From NCBI RefSeq assembly GCF_000743355.1, contig NZ_JQEI01000003.1, positions 310,001 to 374,000 on the forward strand: a stretch of DNA of 64,000 bases, read 5' to 3'. Numbering within the stretch: position 1 is the first letter of the stretch; every line of letters begins with the position of its first letter. The notes beneath the pieces are model-generated. The model saw only the letters and a program-made list of their open reading frames with translations. It made no database searches and had not been told where the DNA came from. The translations under genes and the position numbers were made by a program. Shown in pieces: positions 17,695 to 25,867 of the stretch. This stretch comes from Serratia sp. Ag1. GTDB taxonomy: Bacteria; Pseudomonadota; Gammaproteobacteria; Enterobacterales; Enterobacteriaceae.

Positions 17695-19893
17695 TCAACG
17701 GCGGCGGCGAGCAAACGGGTTTTTGCCCTTTTTCTCTTTCTTCGCTGCGCTGGCTGCGGATTTCAGCGCCGCCAAGTGCGCCTTGTCGGCTTCCGGCACC
17801 TCACGCTGCTCGATCGGGAATACCGGCAGTGCTGCCAGCAGGCGCGAGCCGTAGCTCTTGGTCAACAGGCGACGATCATAAATCACAATTTCACCGTGGC
17901 ATTGATTGCTGCGAATCAATCGCCCTACCTGTTGGATCAGGTTAAACGACGCACTCGGCAAGCTTTGTACCTCAAAGGGATAGCGATTTAGCGATTTCAG
18001 CCATTCACCTTCGGTCAAAATCACCGGGCTGTCGATCGGCGGGAAAGCAATCTTGTGGATATGCACCTGGGTTAACAGTTCCCCTTTCAGATCCAGCCCT
18101 TCAGCAAACGACTGCAACCCCACCAGAACGCTGGCGGTGCCTTTCTCCACCCGTTTACGGTGTTCCTCCACCAACCGATAGCGCGGCTGATCGCCTTGCA
18201 CCAACAGCATCAGGCGCAGATCGCTCACGTAGCTCAAAAAGGTCTGCATGGCACGGTGGCTGCTGAACAGGATCAGCATCCCTTTATGCTGACCGCTGGC
18301 CTGCTCACCACGGAAGAAACGCGCCATTTCTTCCAGATGCTCGGCCTCGTTGGCCATCGCCGGTTCAAAGCGCATTTTGGGAATGACGATTTTGCCCTGC
18401 TCAACGTGGTTAAACGGCGAATCGAGGGTTTCGAAGCGATCGCCCGCCTTCTCGCTCAGCCCGCTCATCTCTTGCAGGCGCGAGAAGCTGTTAAGCGAGC
18501 GCAAAGTGGCCGAAGTGATCACGACATGCGGTATTTTGCGCCACAGCAGTTTTTCCAACTGATCGCTGACGCGGATGCCCACGCAGTGCAAATAAAGGTG
18601 TGTGACGTTGTCGCGCAGTTCACGCGCCACCCACTTGGAGATCGGCGCATTAGAAGACTTCTCCAGCGCCGCCAGCCGCCACAGCTTGCTCATTGCTTCC
18701 AGGTAACCCAGCGTGCGGCTCATCTGAATGATCGAACGGTGCAAGCGCACAATGTCATGCTTGCCGGTCTGTTCAGTGAGATCGTTAAGGATAAACTCCG
18801 CCAGCCCACGCAGCCCATCGGTGAGCTTGAATAAGCGTGCACAAATCTCGGCCATCTCAGCAGGCAGTTCACCCATCTCGAAACGGTGCTCGGCATTGCT
18901 GCTATCGGGCGGTAGATATGCGTTGACCTGATGCTCAAAAATCTGGAGCAGTTCACGCATCTCTTCGCAATGGTTTTTCAGACGCTCGCTGTTCGCCAAC
19001 CCCGGCGGATTTTTGGGCCGATACTGCGTCATGCACTGTTCAACCTGCCGCACGATCATATCGAGCTGAAGATTGCTCCACAGCGCGGTGATCTCCCCTT
19101 CCATTTCCAACGCATCCCGCGCGACTTCGGGCAGATGATGACCCTCATCCAGCACCAACAGCAGATCTTTCGGGTTCGGCAACACCGATTCAGTTTCCAG
19201 CGCCGCCATCACCAAAGCATGGTTAGCCACCACCACATCGGCGGTCTCGATCTCTTTACGCGCGATATAAAATGGGCATTCGCGGATGTAGTGGCAGTTG
19301 CGGCCCAAGCAGTTGGCCTTATCGGTACTCAATTTGGCCCAAAGTGCGTCGTCGAGCGATTGCTGATAATGATCGCGCAAACCATCCCATTCGTAGCGGC
19401 TAAGGGCTTTCGACAACTTCTGGCAGAGCGCTTGCTCTTCACCATTCGACGGTGCCAGTTCATCCTCATCCAGATACAACATCAGATCGCCCTGCCCGGC
19501 CACGTCAGTGCTCATCGCCGCCAGATTACGTGGGCAAACATAACGCCCACGGCCAAATGCACCGGTGAATTTCAGATCTGGAATGATCTTCTTCAACAGT
19601 GGCAAATCTTTACTGTAGATCTGATCCTGCAGCGCCACGTTGGCAGTGCTGACCACCAGCGGTTTGCTCTCAGCACGACCAACGGCAATCCCCGGAATCA
19701 GGTACGAAAGCGTTTTGCCCACGCCAGTCGGGGCTTCGATCGCCAGATGGCGTGGATAATCTCCGGCAAGGGTTTTCGCCACTTCGGCAATCATCTGCCG
19801 CTGTGGAGCACGGGAAATAAAATCCGGTATTTGTTGCTGCAGGGCTTTGTACCACTGGCCGATCTGATCTTTAACTGCGGAGGAGAGCGCCAT
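17695..19893 (-). CDS. dinG: ATP-dependent DNA helicase DinG (Fe-S, 5'-3')
   Basis: A 732-residue XPD-like helicase very similar to E. coli DinG (716 aa) throughout. The Walker A motif APTGVGKT is at 54-61. Four cysteines that ligate the [4Fe-4S] cluster are in place at C120 (GRYVCPRN), C195, C200 and C206 (CLGRNCHYIRECPF). A DEGH box lies in LLLVLDEGHHLP, and the C-terminal motif QQVGRLIRS is present. DinG removes R-loops and D-loops and helps replication pass transcribed regions; in E. coli it is SOS-induced. The C-terminus is basic (KKEKKGKNPFARRRR). Confidence 0.96.
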   Translation of the reverse strand: MALSSAVKDQIGQWYKALQQQIPDFISRAPQRQMIAEVAKTLAGDYPRHLAIEAPTGVGKTLSYLIPGIAVGRAESKPLVVSTANVALQDQIYSKDLPLLKKIIPDLKFTGAFGRGRYVCPRNLAAMSTDVAGQGDLMLYLDEDELAPSNGEEQALCQKLSKALSRYEWDGLRDHYQQSLDDALWAKLSTDKANCLGRNCHYIRECPFYIARKEIETADVVVANHALVMAALETESVLPNPKDLLLVLDEGHHLPEVARDALEMEGEITALWSNLQLDMIVRQVEQCMTQYRPKNPPGLANSERLKNHCEEMRELLQIFEHQVNAYLPPDSSNAEHRFEMGELPAEMAEICARLFKLTDGLRGLAEFILNDLTEQTGKHDIVRLHRSIIQMSRTLGYLEAMSKLWRLAALEKSSNAPISKWVARELRDNVTHLYLHCVGIRVSDQLEKLLWRKIPHVVITSATLRSLNSFSRLQEMSGLSEKAGDRFETLDSPFNHVEQGKIVIPKMRFEPAMANEAEHLEEMARFFRGEQASGQHKGMLILFSSHRAMQTFLSYVSDLRLMLLVQGDQPRYRLVEEHRKRVEKGTASVLVGLQSFAEGLDLKGELLTQVHIHKIAFPPIDSPVILTEGEWLKSLNRYPFEVQSLPSASFNLIQQVGRLIRSNQCHGEIVIYDRRLLTKSYGSRLLAALPVFPIEQREVPEADKAHLAALKSAASAAKKEKKGKNPFARRRR

Positions 19894-20228
19894 TCAACTC
19901 TTATCTAAACGAAATGATGGCGCTATTGTCCCACAGACTGCCGGTGGCGTCAGCCCGAGTTATGGTTGGCTGGCCTACAATGCGCAGCGCCCCGCACTAA
20001 ACGACGGTTGATGAAGATGGATAAGCACAGACCATCGCCTTCTTTACCCGATGAAAACCAACCTGAAAAGTGATTCCTCTCCTCGCGCCATACAGATGTA
20101 AATAATCTGTCATAAATACATCACACAACTGCGGTAAAAATTCTGCGTTGCGCACGTTCTGGCAGAACATTAAAGCGGTAATACCGCTAATAACAAGTCT
20201 CTTTCAATCATATAAAGCAGGGAAAACC
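19894..20228. other. 335-base intergenic region before the porin gene
   Basis: No gene seen. The left part carries the dinG upstream region and the right part the Pho-box-like porin promoter described separately. The remainder, including the 20150-20228 leader, shows no clear structure. Confidence 0.5.
20107..20140 (+). promoter_or_regulatory. Pho-box-like promoter of the porin gene
   Basis: CTGTCAT at 20107-20113 matches the first half of the Pho box exactly. Eleven bases on, ACATCAC (20118-20124) is a weaker second half. About ten bases downstream is GGTAAAAATT (20133-20142), closely resembling the phoE -10 region (GGTTAAAAACT in E. coli). PhoB activation under phosphate limitation is inferred from this and from the encoded PhoE-like protein. 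Confidence 0.65.
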
Positions 20229-21329
20229 ATGAAACCTCATCTTCTTGCAGTCATTATTCCGGCCCTTTTCGTTGCTCAAGCTGCACAGGCAGCAGAAATC
20301 TATAATAAAGATGGCAATAAGCTTGACCTTTATGGCCGTGTAAAAGCACTGCATTATTTCTCTGATGACACAGGCAATGACGGTGACAAAACGTATGTAC
20401 GCCTCGGTTTTAAAGGTGCAACACAGATTAACGATCTGCTGAGCGGTTATGGCCAGTGGGAATATCAGATTGCGGCCAACCACAGTGAAGCTGATGGCAC
20501 CAGAGATACCAAAACCCGTCTCGGTTTTGCGGGTTTGAAGGTAAAAGACTTTGGTTCATTTGATTATGGTCGCAATTACGGTGTGATTTATGATGTCGGG
20601 GCATTTACCGATGTGCTCCCGGAATTTGGCGCTGACTCCTTTATCAAGACCGACAACTTTATGACTGGCCGGGCTACCGGTGTCGCCACCTACCGTAACA
20701 GCGATTTCTTTGGCATGGTAGATGGCCTGAAATTCGCCCTGCAATATCAAGGTAAAAACGAGAACGACCGCAGCGACAACCTCAGCAAAGCGAATGGTGA
20801 TGGTTTTGGCCTGTCGTCCAGCTATGCCATTATTGATGGCCTGACTGTCGGTGCCGCTTATGCCGCCTCCAATCGGACCGAAGGCCAGAAATTAAGTACT
20901 TACGGCAAAGGTGACAAGGCTGAAATTTGGGCAACCGGATTGAAGTATGATGCCAACAACGTCTATCTGGCCGCCACCTACGCCGAAACCCATAATTTAA
21001 CAGCCATTTCAGGCAACGCGAACATTAATAACACCACCAGCAAAGTGAGTGGCTTCGCCAATAAAACCAATAACGTAGAGCTGGTTGCTCAATACCAGTT
21101 TGATTTTGGTTTGCGCCCATCGCTGGCCTATGTGCAATCCAAAGCCAAAGAGATTGAAAACATCGGTGATACCGATCTGGTGAAATACTTCGACGTGGGA
21201 AGTTATTACTACTTCAATAAAAACATGTCTACTTATGTGGATTATAAAATCAACCGGCTCAACAGCGATAATAAGCTGGGGTTAAAAACAGATAATGTGA
21301 TCGCAGTTGCGCTGACTTATCAGTTTTAA
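20229..21329 (+). CDS. phoE: PhoE-type outer-membrane porin
   Basis: A 366-residue trimeric porin starting at ATG 20229 (GCAGGGAAAA upstream). A 21-residue signal peptide ends QAAQA, followed by mature [20 protein letters not shown]. The C-terminus ([20 protein letters not shown] ... ALTYQF) is closest to PhoE among E. coli porins, and the upstream Pho-box-like element agrees. However, the PhoE selectivity lysine, Lys125 in E. coli (NFMTKR), is Gly here (NFMTGR, mature residue 126), while a Lys appears at mature 119 where E. coli PhoE has Gln. The pore may therefore differ in anion preference. OmpC/OmpF-type function remains an alternative. It has its own promoter and a strong terminator. Confidence 0.85.
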   Translation: MKPHLLAVIIPALFVAQAAQAAEIYNKDGNKLDLYGRVKALHYFSDDTGNDGDKTYVRLGFKGATQINDLLSGYGQWEYQIAANHSEADGTRDTKTRLGFAGLKVKDFGSFDYGRNYGVIYDVGAFTDVLPEFGADSFIKTDNFMTGRATGVATYRNSDFFGMVDGLKFALQYQGKNENDRSDNLSKANGDGFGLSSSYAIIDGLTVGAAYAASNRTEGQKLSTYGKGDKAEIWATGLKYDANNVYLAATYAETHNLTAISGNANINNTTSKVSGFANKTNNVELVAQYQFDFGLRPSLAYVQSKAKEIENIGDTDLVKYFDVGSYYYFNKNMSTYVDYKINRLNSDNKLGLKTDNVIAVALTYQF

Positions 21330-21397
21330 CTGATTACATCCATCATGCCTCAAGTTGTTTGGGTATAAACAACCAAATTCCCTTGTTGATTTATTTA

Positions 21398-21421
21398 CCG
21401 GGCTGCTGCGCCCGGTTTTTT
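21398..21421 (+). terminator. Rho-independent terminator of the porin gene
   Basis: CCGGGC (21398-21403), loop TGCTGC, GCCCGG (21410-21415), then six T. A textbook intrinsic terminator about 70 bases after the phoE stop. Confidence 0.9.
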
Positions 21422-21423
21422 CA

Positions 21424-21906
21424 TTACAGCATTTTCTGCCAAAATAAAGCACATCCTGCGGCATCTTGTAATTGATAACCGGCAAAACCAAATTTACGGT
21501 AACTGGCTTGCGCCACCGTATTCCCCTGCAGGACTTCCAGAGTAATCTTGCAACAGCCACGCTGGCGCGCTTCCGCCTCTACCGCCGCCAACAGGTGTTG
21601 GCTAATACCCAAACCACGGAACGCAGAAGAAACGGCCATATCGTGAATATTCAACAGCGGCTGGCAACTGAATGTAGAAAAGCCCTCAAAACAGTTAGCC
21701 AACCCGGCACCTTTACCATCAACCAGCGCCAACAACGTTAGGGCAAATGGCCGCTTTGCCAGTTCCTGCACCAAATGGGTGCGCGCATAATCACTCAGCG
21801 GTTCCGCGCCCCCCATAGGATCACGGGCATAATGATCAAGCAATTCGATGATTAACGCTGCGTGTTGCGGGTTAGCGTAATCGGCCTTTATCACTTCAAT
21901 TTTCAT
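21424..21906 (-). CDS. GNAT family N-acetyltransferase
   Basis: A 160-residue acetyltransferase. The start is ATG 21906 (MKIEVIKADYANPQ). The acetyl-CoA-binding motif is RGLGISQHLLAAVEAEA, and the C-terminal part ASYRKFGFAGYQL is the usual GNAT end. The opening and the ADPMGG-like motif (YARDPMGGAEPLSD) are shared with a family often annotated as putative acetyltransferases in gamma-proteobacteria. The substrate is unknown. A second GNAT gene lies upstream on the same strand, starting 53 bases before. Confidence 0.85.
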   Translation of the reverse strand: MKIEVIKADYANPQHAALIIELLDHYARDPMGGAEPLSDYARTHLVQELAKRPFALTLLALVDGKGAGLANCFEGFSTFSCQPLLNIHDMAVSSAFRGLGISQHLLAAVEAEARQRGCCKITLEVLQGNTVAQASYRKFGFAGYQLQDAAGCALFWQKML

Positions 21907-21958
21907 TCCCTGTCCCTTAGAACCCTGCATTGCTGACCTAGGCCCTAACCATTTAATA

Positions 21959-22477
21959 TTAAAGTAATTTATACATATAGCTGGTTGACTCCAAAGAAGC
22001 ACCGTTGCTGGAGCGAGCATAATGCGGGATCATTCCGGCCAGTTGATACCCCAGCGAACGATACATCCCTTCCGCCGTATCACCGCTCAGCGTATCGAGT
22101 ACCAGCAACTTACGCTCATGGTCAGCGGCCAGCTTCTCAGCCTGCTGCATTAACTGGCGAGCGATCCCTTTACGCCGCGCATACGGGTGTACCATCAATT
22201 TGGCGATCTCTGCCCGATGCTGACCATTGCCCGGCATATCCAGTATCAGTTGGACAGTCCCTTTCACCCGGCCTGCTTCGCGTGCCACCAGTAGCAGGCG
22301 CTCACCACGCTCAATCGCTGGTAACAGACGCAACCAGAAGGCTGCCGCTTGCTCAATGGTAAAAGGTTGCACAAAGCCGATACTGGCCCCCTGTAACACG
22401 CTGGCATGTAAAGTTTCAGCCAGTTCAGGGATGGCGATTTGCGCCGCGTTAGCATCCAGTTGCTGTATCTCAATCAT
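21959..22477 (-). CDS. GNAT family N-acetyltransferase
   Basis: A 172-residue acetyltransferase starting at ATG 22477 (MIEIQQLDANAAQ). The acetyl-CoA loop is VHPYARRKGIARQLMQQAEKL (Q/RxxGxG/A region RRKGIA) followed by LLVLDTLSGDTAEGMYRSLGY. The LLVLDTLSGD...AE..Y...GY arrangement resembles acetyltransferases acting on small amines or antibiotics, but the substrate cannot be assigned. It is likely co-transcribed with the GNAT gene downstream. Confidence 0.83.
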   Translation of the reverse strand: MIEIQQLDANAAQIAIPELAETLHASVLQGASIGFVQPFTIEQAAAFWLRLLPAIERGERLLLVAREAGRVKGTVQLILDMPGNGQHRAEIAKLMVHPYARRKGIARQLMQQAEKLAADHERKLLVLDTLSGDTAEGMYRSLGYQLAGMIPHYARSSNGASLESTSYMYKLL

Positions 22478-22654
22478 GGTTATGACCTGCAGATCCACAA
22501 GAGTGTAATGGGCTGGCACGGAGCCAGAGACATAAATCTGATGCTGCCAAACGGCGGGTAATGCAGGCAGCCACCACGTTTAAACATAAAATTTACCACT
22601 TAAAATCCCATATGAGAGAAAAAATCTCAAATAAGGGATGCCTCAAGCGCACTC

Positions 22655-22966
22655 TTAGAGCACGGCTCGTAGCAAGATAAACATCAGCATACTCAGTACC
22701 ACCACTGCCAACATATTACGCAAGAAAAAAGCCAGAATGACCGCGAACACTGCCGCCCACAAATAAGGATTCTCAGGTAACGCGCGCCACTCATCACCGT
22801 TAAAAGCAATGATCGGCCCACAGATGGCCGTCAGCACCGCAGGCACAGAAAAGCTCAGCAATGTCCTCATGCGTTGCGATAAACGCACCGGCAGGCTGGG
22901 GGCCAAAAAACAGTAACGATTGAAAAAGACGATCACGCCCATCAGCACAATAGTGAGCCAAATCAT
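22655..22966 (-). CDS. AzlD-type branched-chain amino-acid export small subunit
   Basis: A 103-residue membrane protein with four predicted hydrophobic segments, characteristic of AzlD (MIWLTIVLMGVIVFFNRYCF at the start; FSVPAVLTAICGPI in the middle). AzlC and AzlD together export branched-chain amino acids or analogues; E. coli YgaZ/YgaH is the comparable valine exporter. The start overlaps the azlC stop by four bases (ATGA), which selects this ATG over an upstream in-frame one and indicates translational coupling. Confidence 0.88.
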   Translation of the reverse strand: MIWLTIVLMGVIVFFNRYCFLAPSLPVRLSQRMRTLLSFSVPAVLTAICGPIIAFNGDEWRALPENPYLWAAVFAVILAFFLRNMLAVVVLSMLMFILLRAVL

Positions 22967-23673
22967 GCGCGCCCCCTGCTGCACAGCAGCCCTACCACCA
23001 TGGCTGCCACGGTAGTGATAATCAACGCCCCCGGCACCTGATAGTGGTGCAGGCCAATCGACAGCACCAGCGCCGTCAGCACACAGGCAAGCACTGGCAG
23101 ATTGCGGATCATCGGCACCACGATGGCAATAAAAGTGGCGGCGATCGAGAAATCGAGCCCATAGCTGTCGAGATTACTGACGCTGCTGGCAGCAACCACC
23201 CCCAGCAAGGTGGCAAAAAACCAACATAGATAAAATGCCAGCCCTGCACCCAGTGCGTACCAGCGATTGAAACGCGCGGGCCCCTGATTGCCGGTCAGAG
23301 CAAACAGTTCATCGGTCAGCAAAAATGCCAGCAGGATGCGCCATCTCAATGGCAATGGAGCAATGCATTCACGCAAGCGTAATCCATACAAGAAATGCTG
23401 TGCCGTGACAAAAAAGGTGGAAACCAAAATCGCCAACAAGCCCGCTCCGCTCTTGATCATTCCCATCGCGACCAGCTGCGAGGCACCGGCAAAAACAATC
23501 GCCGACATTCCCAGCCCTTCAGCACCGGTCAGGCCACTTTGAATCGCCATAGAACCGGCCAGGATCCCCCAAGGCAACACCGCCAGGCATAGCGGCAAGA
23601 TCGCCAACGCCCCCTGTAATGCCGGGCGCAAACGCAGTATTGGTGGCTCCGCCAGAGTTGATTGATAAGTCAT
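22963..23673 (-). CDS. AzlC-type branched-chain amino-acid exporter, large subunit
   Basis: A 236-residue inner-membrane protein. ATG 23673 has GGAG upstream (GAAGGAGAACGTA). Family features include LPWGILAGSMAIQSGL, VFAGASQLVAMGMI and the FFVTAQHFLYGLRLR motif. It forms a two-subunit exporter with the overlapping AzlD gene. It is divergent from a SufR-like regulator across a 217-base region; whether that regulator controls the pair is not known. Confidence 0.9.
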   Translation of the reverse strand: MTYQSTLAEPPILRLRPALQGALAILPLCLAVLPWGILAGSMAIQSGLTGAEGLGMSAIVFAGASQLVAMGMIKSGAGLLAILVSTFFVTAQHFLYGLRLRECIAPLPLRWRILLAFLLTDELFALTGNQGPARFNRWYALGAGLAFYLCWFFATLLGVVAASSVSNLDSYGLDFSIAATFIAIVVPMIRNLPVLACVLTALVLSIGLHHYQVPGALIITTVAAMVVGLLCSRGRA

Positions 23674-23890
23674 TACGTTCTCCTTCGTTCGTTGGCACAG
23701 AATAACGCAGGAAAGGCGATGAGTGTTGCATCGTTTACACATTTACTGAGAGACAGTGTTGGCTTATCAACATTGATTTTGTGCCACTCTCCTCGCACAA
23801 AGGGGTAAGCCCCTGGGTTGAGTTGGCGGCATGATTAGGCTAAATTTAACAAGCAATATCTTGGAATAAATAAGACTGAGGCAGTAGAGT

Positions 23891-24544
23891 ATGTCGAGAA
23901 TAAGCCTGGAAAATGGCGAATGCACAGCACATTCTGTTAGCGATCGCTTGCTGAAGCTATTGAAAACCTGCGGGCCACAGCAGGCTTCAGAAGCCGGAAA
24001 AGTGCTCGGCACCACCAGTGAAGCCGCGCGTCAGCAGTTCGTCAAACTGGCAAAGGATGGGCTCGTTGAGGCTAAAGCCGAAACGCGCGGCGTTGGCCGC
24101 CCAGTCCAATTCTGGCATCTCACCCCGGCAGGCAATGCGCATTTTCCTGATGCTCATGCAGAACTGACGGCCCAGTTGCTGCGCACGGTGCGTAACAAAC
24201 TGGGGGAACAGGCAATAGAGCTGTTGCTCGACAGCCGTGAGCAGGAAACCCGCCACCATTATCAGCAGCTGATGAACGGAACAGAAAATTTACGTGAGCG
24301 CGTTGCCCGCCTGGCAACCATCCGCTGCCACGAAGGCTACATGGCCGAATGGAGCGAATTGAAAGACGGCTCTTTTTTGCTGGTTGAAAATCATTGCCCA
24401 ATTTGTACCGCTGCCCGAGTCTGCCAGGCATTTTGCCGCGCGGAGCTGAATATTTTCACCGAGGTGCTGCAAGCACAGGTCGAACGTACCGAACATGTTC
24501 TTACCGGTGCACGCCGCTGCGCCTATCGGATTTTACCGCAGTAA
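23891..24544 (+). CDS. SufR-like Fe-S-binding transcriptional regulator
   Basis: A 217-residue regulator with an N-terminal winged helix (SDRLLKLLKTCGPQQASEAGKVLG, then TRGVGRPVQFW, the wing with the GRP motif) and a C-terminal cysteine cluster: C169 and C172 (HCPIC), C178, C182 (ARVCQAFC) and C210 (RRC). This matches the DeoR/ArsR-like SufR family, in which the cysteines hold an Fe-S cluster that controls DNA binding. No suf or isc genes are nearby, so its targets may be itself, azlCD or the following operon. The 122 bases to the next gene separate it from that operon. Confidence 0.75.
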   Translation: MSRISLENGECTAHSVSDRLLKLLKTCGPQQASEAGKVLGTTSEAARQQFVKLAKDGLVEAKAETRGVGRPVQFWHLTPAGNAHFPDAHAELTAQLLRTVRNKLGEQAIELLLDSREQETRHHYQQLMNGTENLRERVARLATIRCHEGYMAEWSELKDGSFLLVENHCPICTAARVCQAFCRAELNIFTEVLQAQVERTEHVLTGARRCAYRILPQ

Positions 24545-24578
24545 ACCCCTCCCCCTTCATGCCATTTCCTGCTTTAAC

Positions 24579-24615
24579 CAAAGTTGTACATAATTTATTT
24601 TTTTGTACAACTTTG
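24579..24615. promoter_or_regulatory. MlrA-type operator (perfect inverted repeat)
   Basis: CAAAGTTGTACA (24579-24590) is exactly inverted as TGTACAACTTTG (24604-24615), with 13 A/T-rich bases between. The site described for E. coli MlrA at csgD is AAAATTGTACA-12N-TGTACAATTTT, which differs only at one base pair per half and one base of spacing. It lies 51 bases before the MlrA-like gene, so autoregulation and control of the whole operon are inferred. Confidence 0.7.
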
Positions 24616-24666
24616 TCTTGACCCGCTATGGTTAATCTATTCAAGGTTTCAAGCAAGGAAAGTGGC

Positions 24667-25446
24667 ATGCCGCTATACACTATTGGCGAGGTTGCACAAC
24701 TTTGCGGAATTAATCCGGTCACGTTGCGTGCTTGGCAACGTCGTTACGGCCTACTGAAACCCCAGCGCAGTGAAGGCGGCCATCGCCAGTTCACCGAAGA
24801 AGATGTCGCCCGTATTCACAATATTCTGCGTTGGATCGAGCGCGGCGTTCCAGTCAGCCAGATCAAACTGTTGCTGGATGGCTCCCCGGTTCCCGACCAC
24901 AACACCAACTGGGCCACTCTGCAGCGCGAGTTACTGGCCCTGCTGCAGATTCCTTCCGCAACCAAGCTGCGCAACCGCCTCTTTGACTTAGGCCGCGAAT
25001 ATCCCCCTCAAGCGCTGATCGAACACGTTTTGCGCCCATTACGCTCCCAACTCAGGAATCACCATGAACTCTTGCACATGCTGCATAGCCTGCTGGATGG
25101 CGTGATCATTGAATATGCCGCATTTTGCCTGGCCGTAGCGCGTAAAAAACCCGGACAAAATGCGTTGTTGCTGAGCTGGGGTAACACTGATCGTACCGAA
25201 TTGTGGATGGTCGCCATCCTGTTGGCCAAAAGCGATATGCGCGTTGATATCCTGCCGGACCCCCTGGAGCATCCGCAATTAACCATGTTCAAGGCCGATC
25301 GCTACTTTATTTTTACCGAAGGGGTACTCAATGCCGCCAAGCGTCGGCAGTTGGCCGCCTGGCGCGAAGCCGGGCTGGATATCACGCTGATCGACAACAA
25401 TGCGCTACTCACTATCCCTATGGAGCAGCACCATGAACAGCCATGA
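24667..25446 (+). CDS. MerR family regulator, MlrA-like
   Basis: A 259-residue regulator. ATG 24667 follows AAGGAAAG. The N-terminal winged helix (YTIGEVAQLCGINPVTLRAWQRRYGLLKPQR, split over residues 4-34) is almost identical to E. coli MlrA, the activator of csgD and thus of curli and cellulose. The C-terminal half is alpha-helical and resembles MlrA; it lacks an obvious ExxHxxG B12-binding motif of CarH/LitR light sensors. Unlike E. coli mlrA it heads an operon of lipid-modification genes, with a 14-base overlap into the next gene. Whether it also acts on cellulose genes is unknown. No symbol is assigned because orthology is not proven. Confidence 0.82.
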   Translation: MPLYTIGEVAQLCGINPVTLRAWQRRYGLLKPQRSEGGHRQFTEEDVARIHNILRWIERGVPVSQIKLLLDGSPVPDHNTNWATLQRELLALLQIPSATKLRNRLFDLGREYPPQALIEHVLRPLRSQLRNHHELLHMLHSLLDGVIIEYAAFCLAVARKKPGQNALLLSWGNTDRTELWMVAILLAKSDMRVDILPDPLEHPQLTMFKADRYFIFTEGVLNAAKRRQLAAWREAGLDITLIDNNALLTIPMEQHHEQP

Positions 25447-25867
25447 AGCACTGTTGGAACGCTTTTCGCAATTCTATCTCCGGCTGGATGAGAAGCGGCT
25501 GGTCGACCTGCCCGAGGTTTATCACCACGATGTGCATTTTGTCGATCCGGTTGGCGAGCATCAGGGATTAGCCGCGCTGGAGGCCTACTTTCGCCACTCA
25601 CTCAGCAACCTGAGTTATTGCCATTTTTCCATCACCAACATGCAGCAGAACCCACAGCAGGCCTATGTGTGCTGGCATATGACGTACGCTCACCCACGCC
25701 TGCGCCGGGGCCACGTCCTCAATTTGGAGGGCGTCAGTCAGCTGCGTTTTGCCGAGCAGCGCATCATTTTTCAGCGCGACTACTACGATCTGGGGGCCAT
25801 GCTTTATGAACACATCCCATTGCTCGGCCAGGCCGTTCTCAGCATCAAAAAGAGGCTGCAAGCATGA
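25433..25867 (+). CDS. NTF2/SnoaL-like domain protein
   Basis: A 144-residue single-domain protein of the SnoaL/NTF2 fold: LLERFSQFYLRLDEKRLVDLPEVY at the start, HDVHFVDPVGEHQG, then CHFSITNM and ISQ...FQRDYYDLG. Proteins of this type recur next to DUF1365, CFA-like and FAD-dependent oxidoreductase genes in proteobacteria, but no reaction is established. It overlaps the regulator gene by 14 bases and the SDR gene by four, so it is translationally coupled. Confidence 0.8.
   Translation: MNSHEALLERFSQFYLRLDEKRLVDLPEVYHHDVHFVDPVGEHQGLAALEAYFRHSLSNLSYCHFSITNMQQNPQQAYVCWHMTYAHPRLRRGHVLNLEGVSQLRFAEQRIIFQRDYYDLGAMLYEHIPLLGQAVLSIKKRLQA

Noticed and set aside
18931-19908. 325-codon plus-strand frame antisense to dinG
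   Set aside because: It is antisense to a highly conserved helicase and has a low-complexity His/Gln-rich composition typical of shadow frames in GC-rich codons.
22600-22654. Terminator for azlD
   Set aside because: The GAGA-T6-TCTC hairpin on the minus strand has only a five-base stem, with the T-run in the loop, too weak to call.
24667-25446. B12-dependent light sensor (CarH/LitR)
   Set aside because: The operon content fits such regulators elsewhere, but the C-terminal half lacks the ExxHxxG cobalamin motif and resembles MlrA instead.
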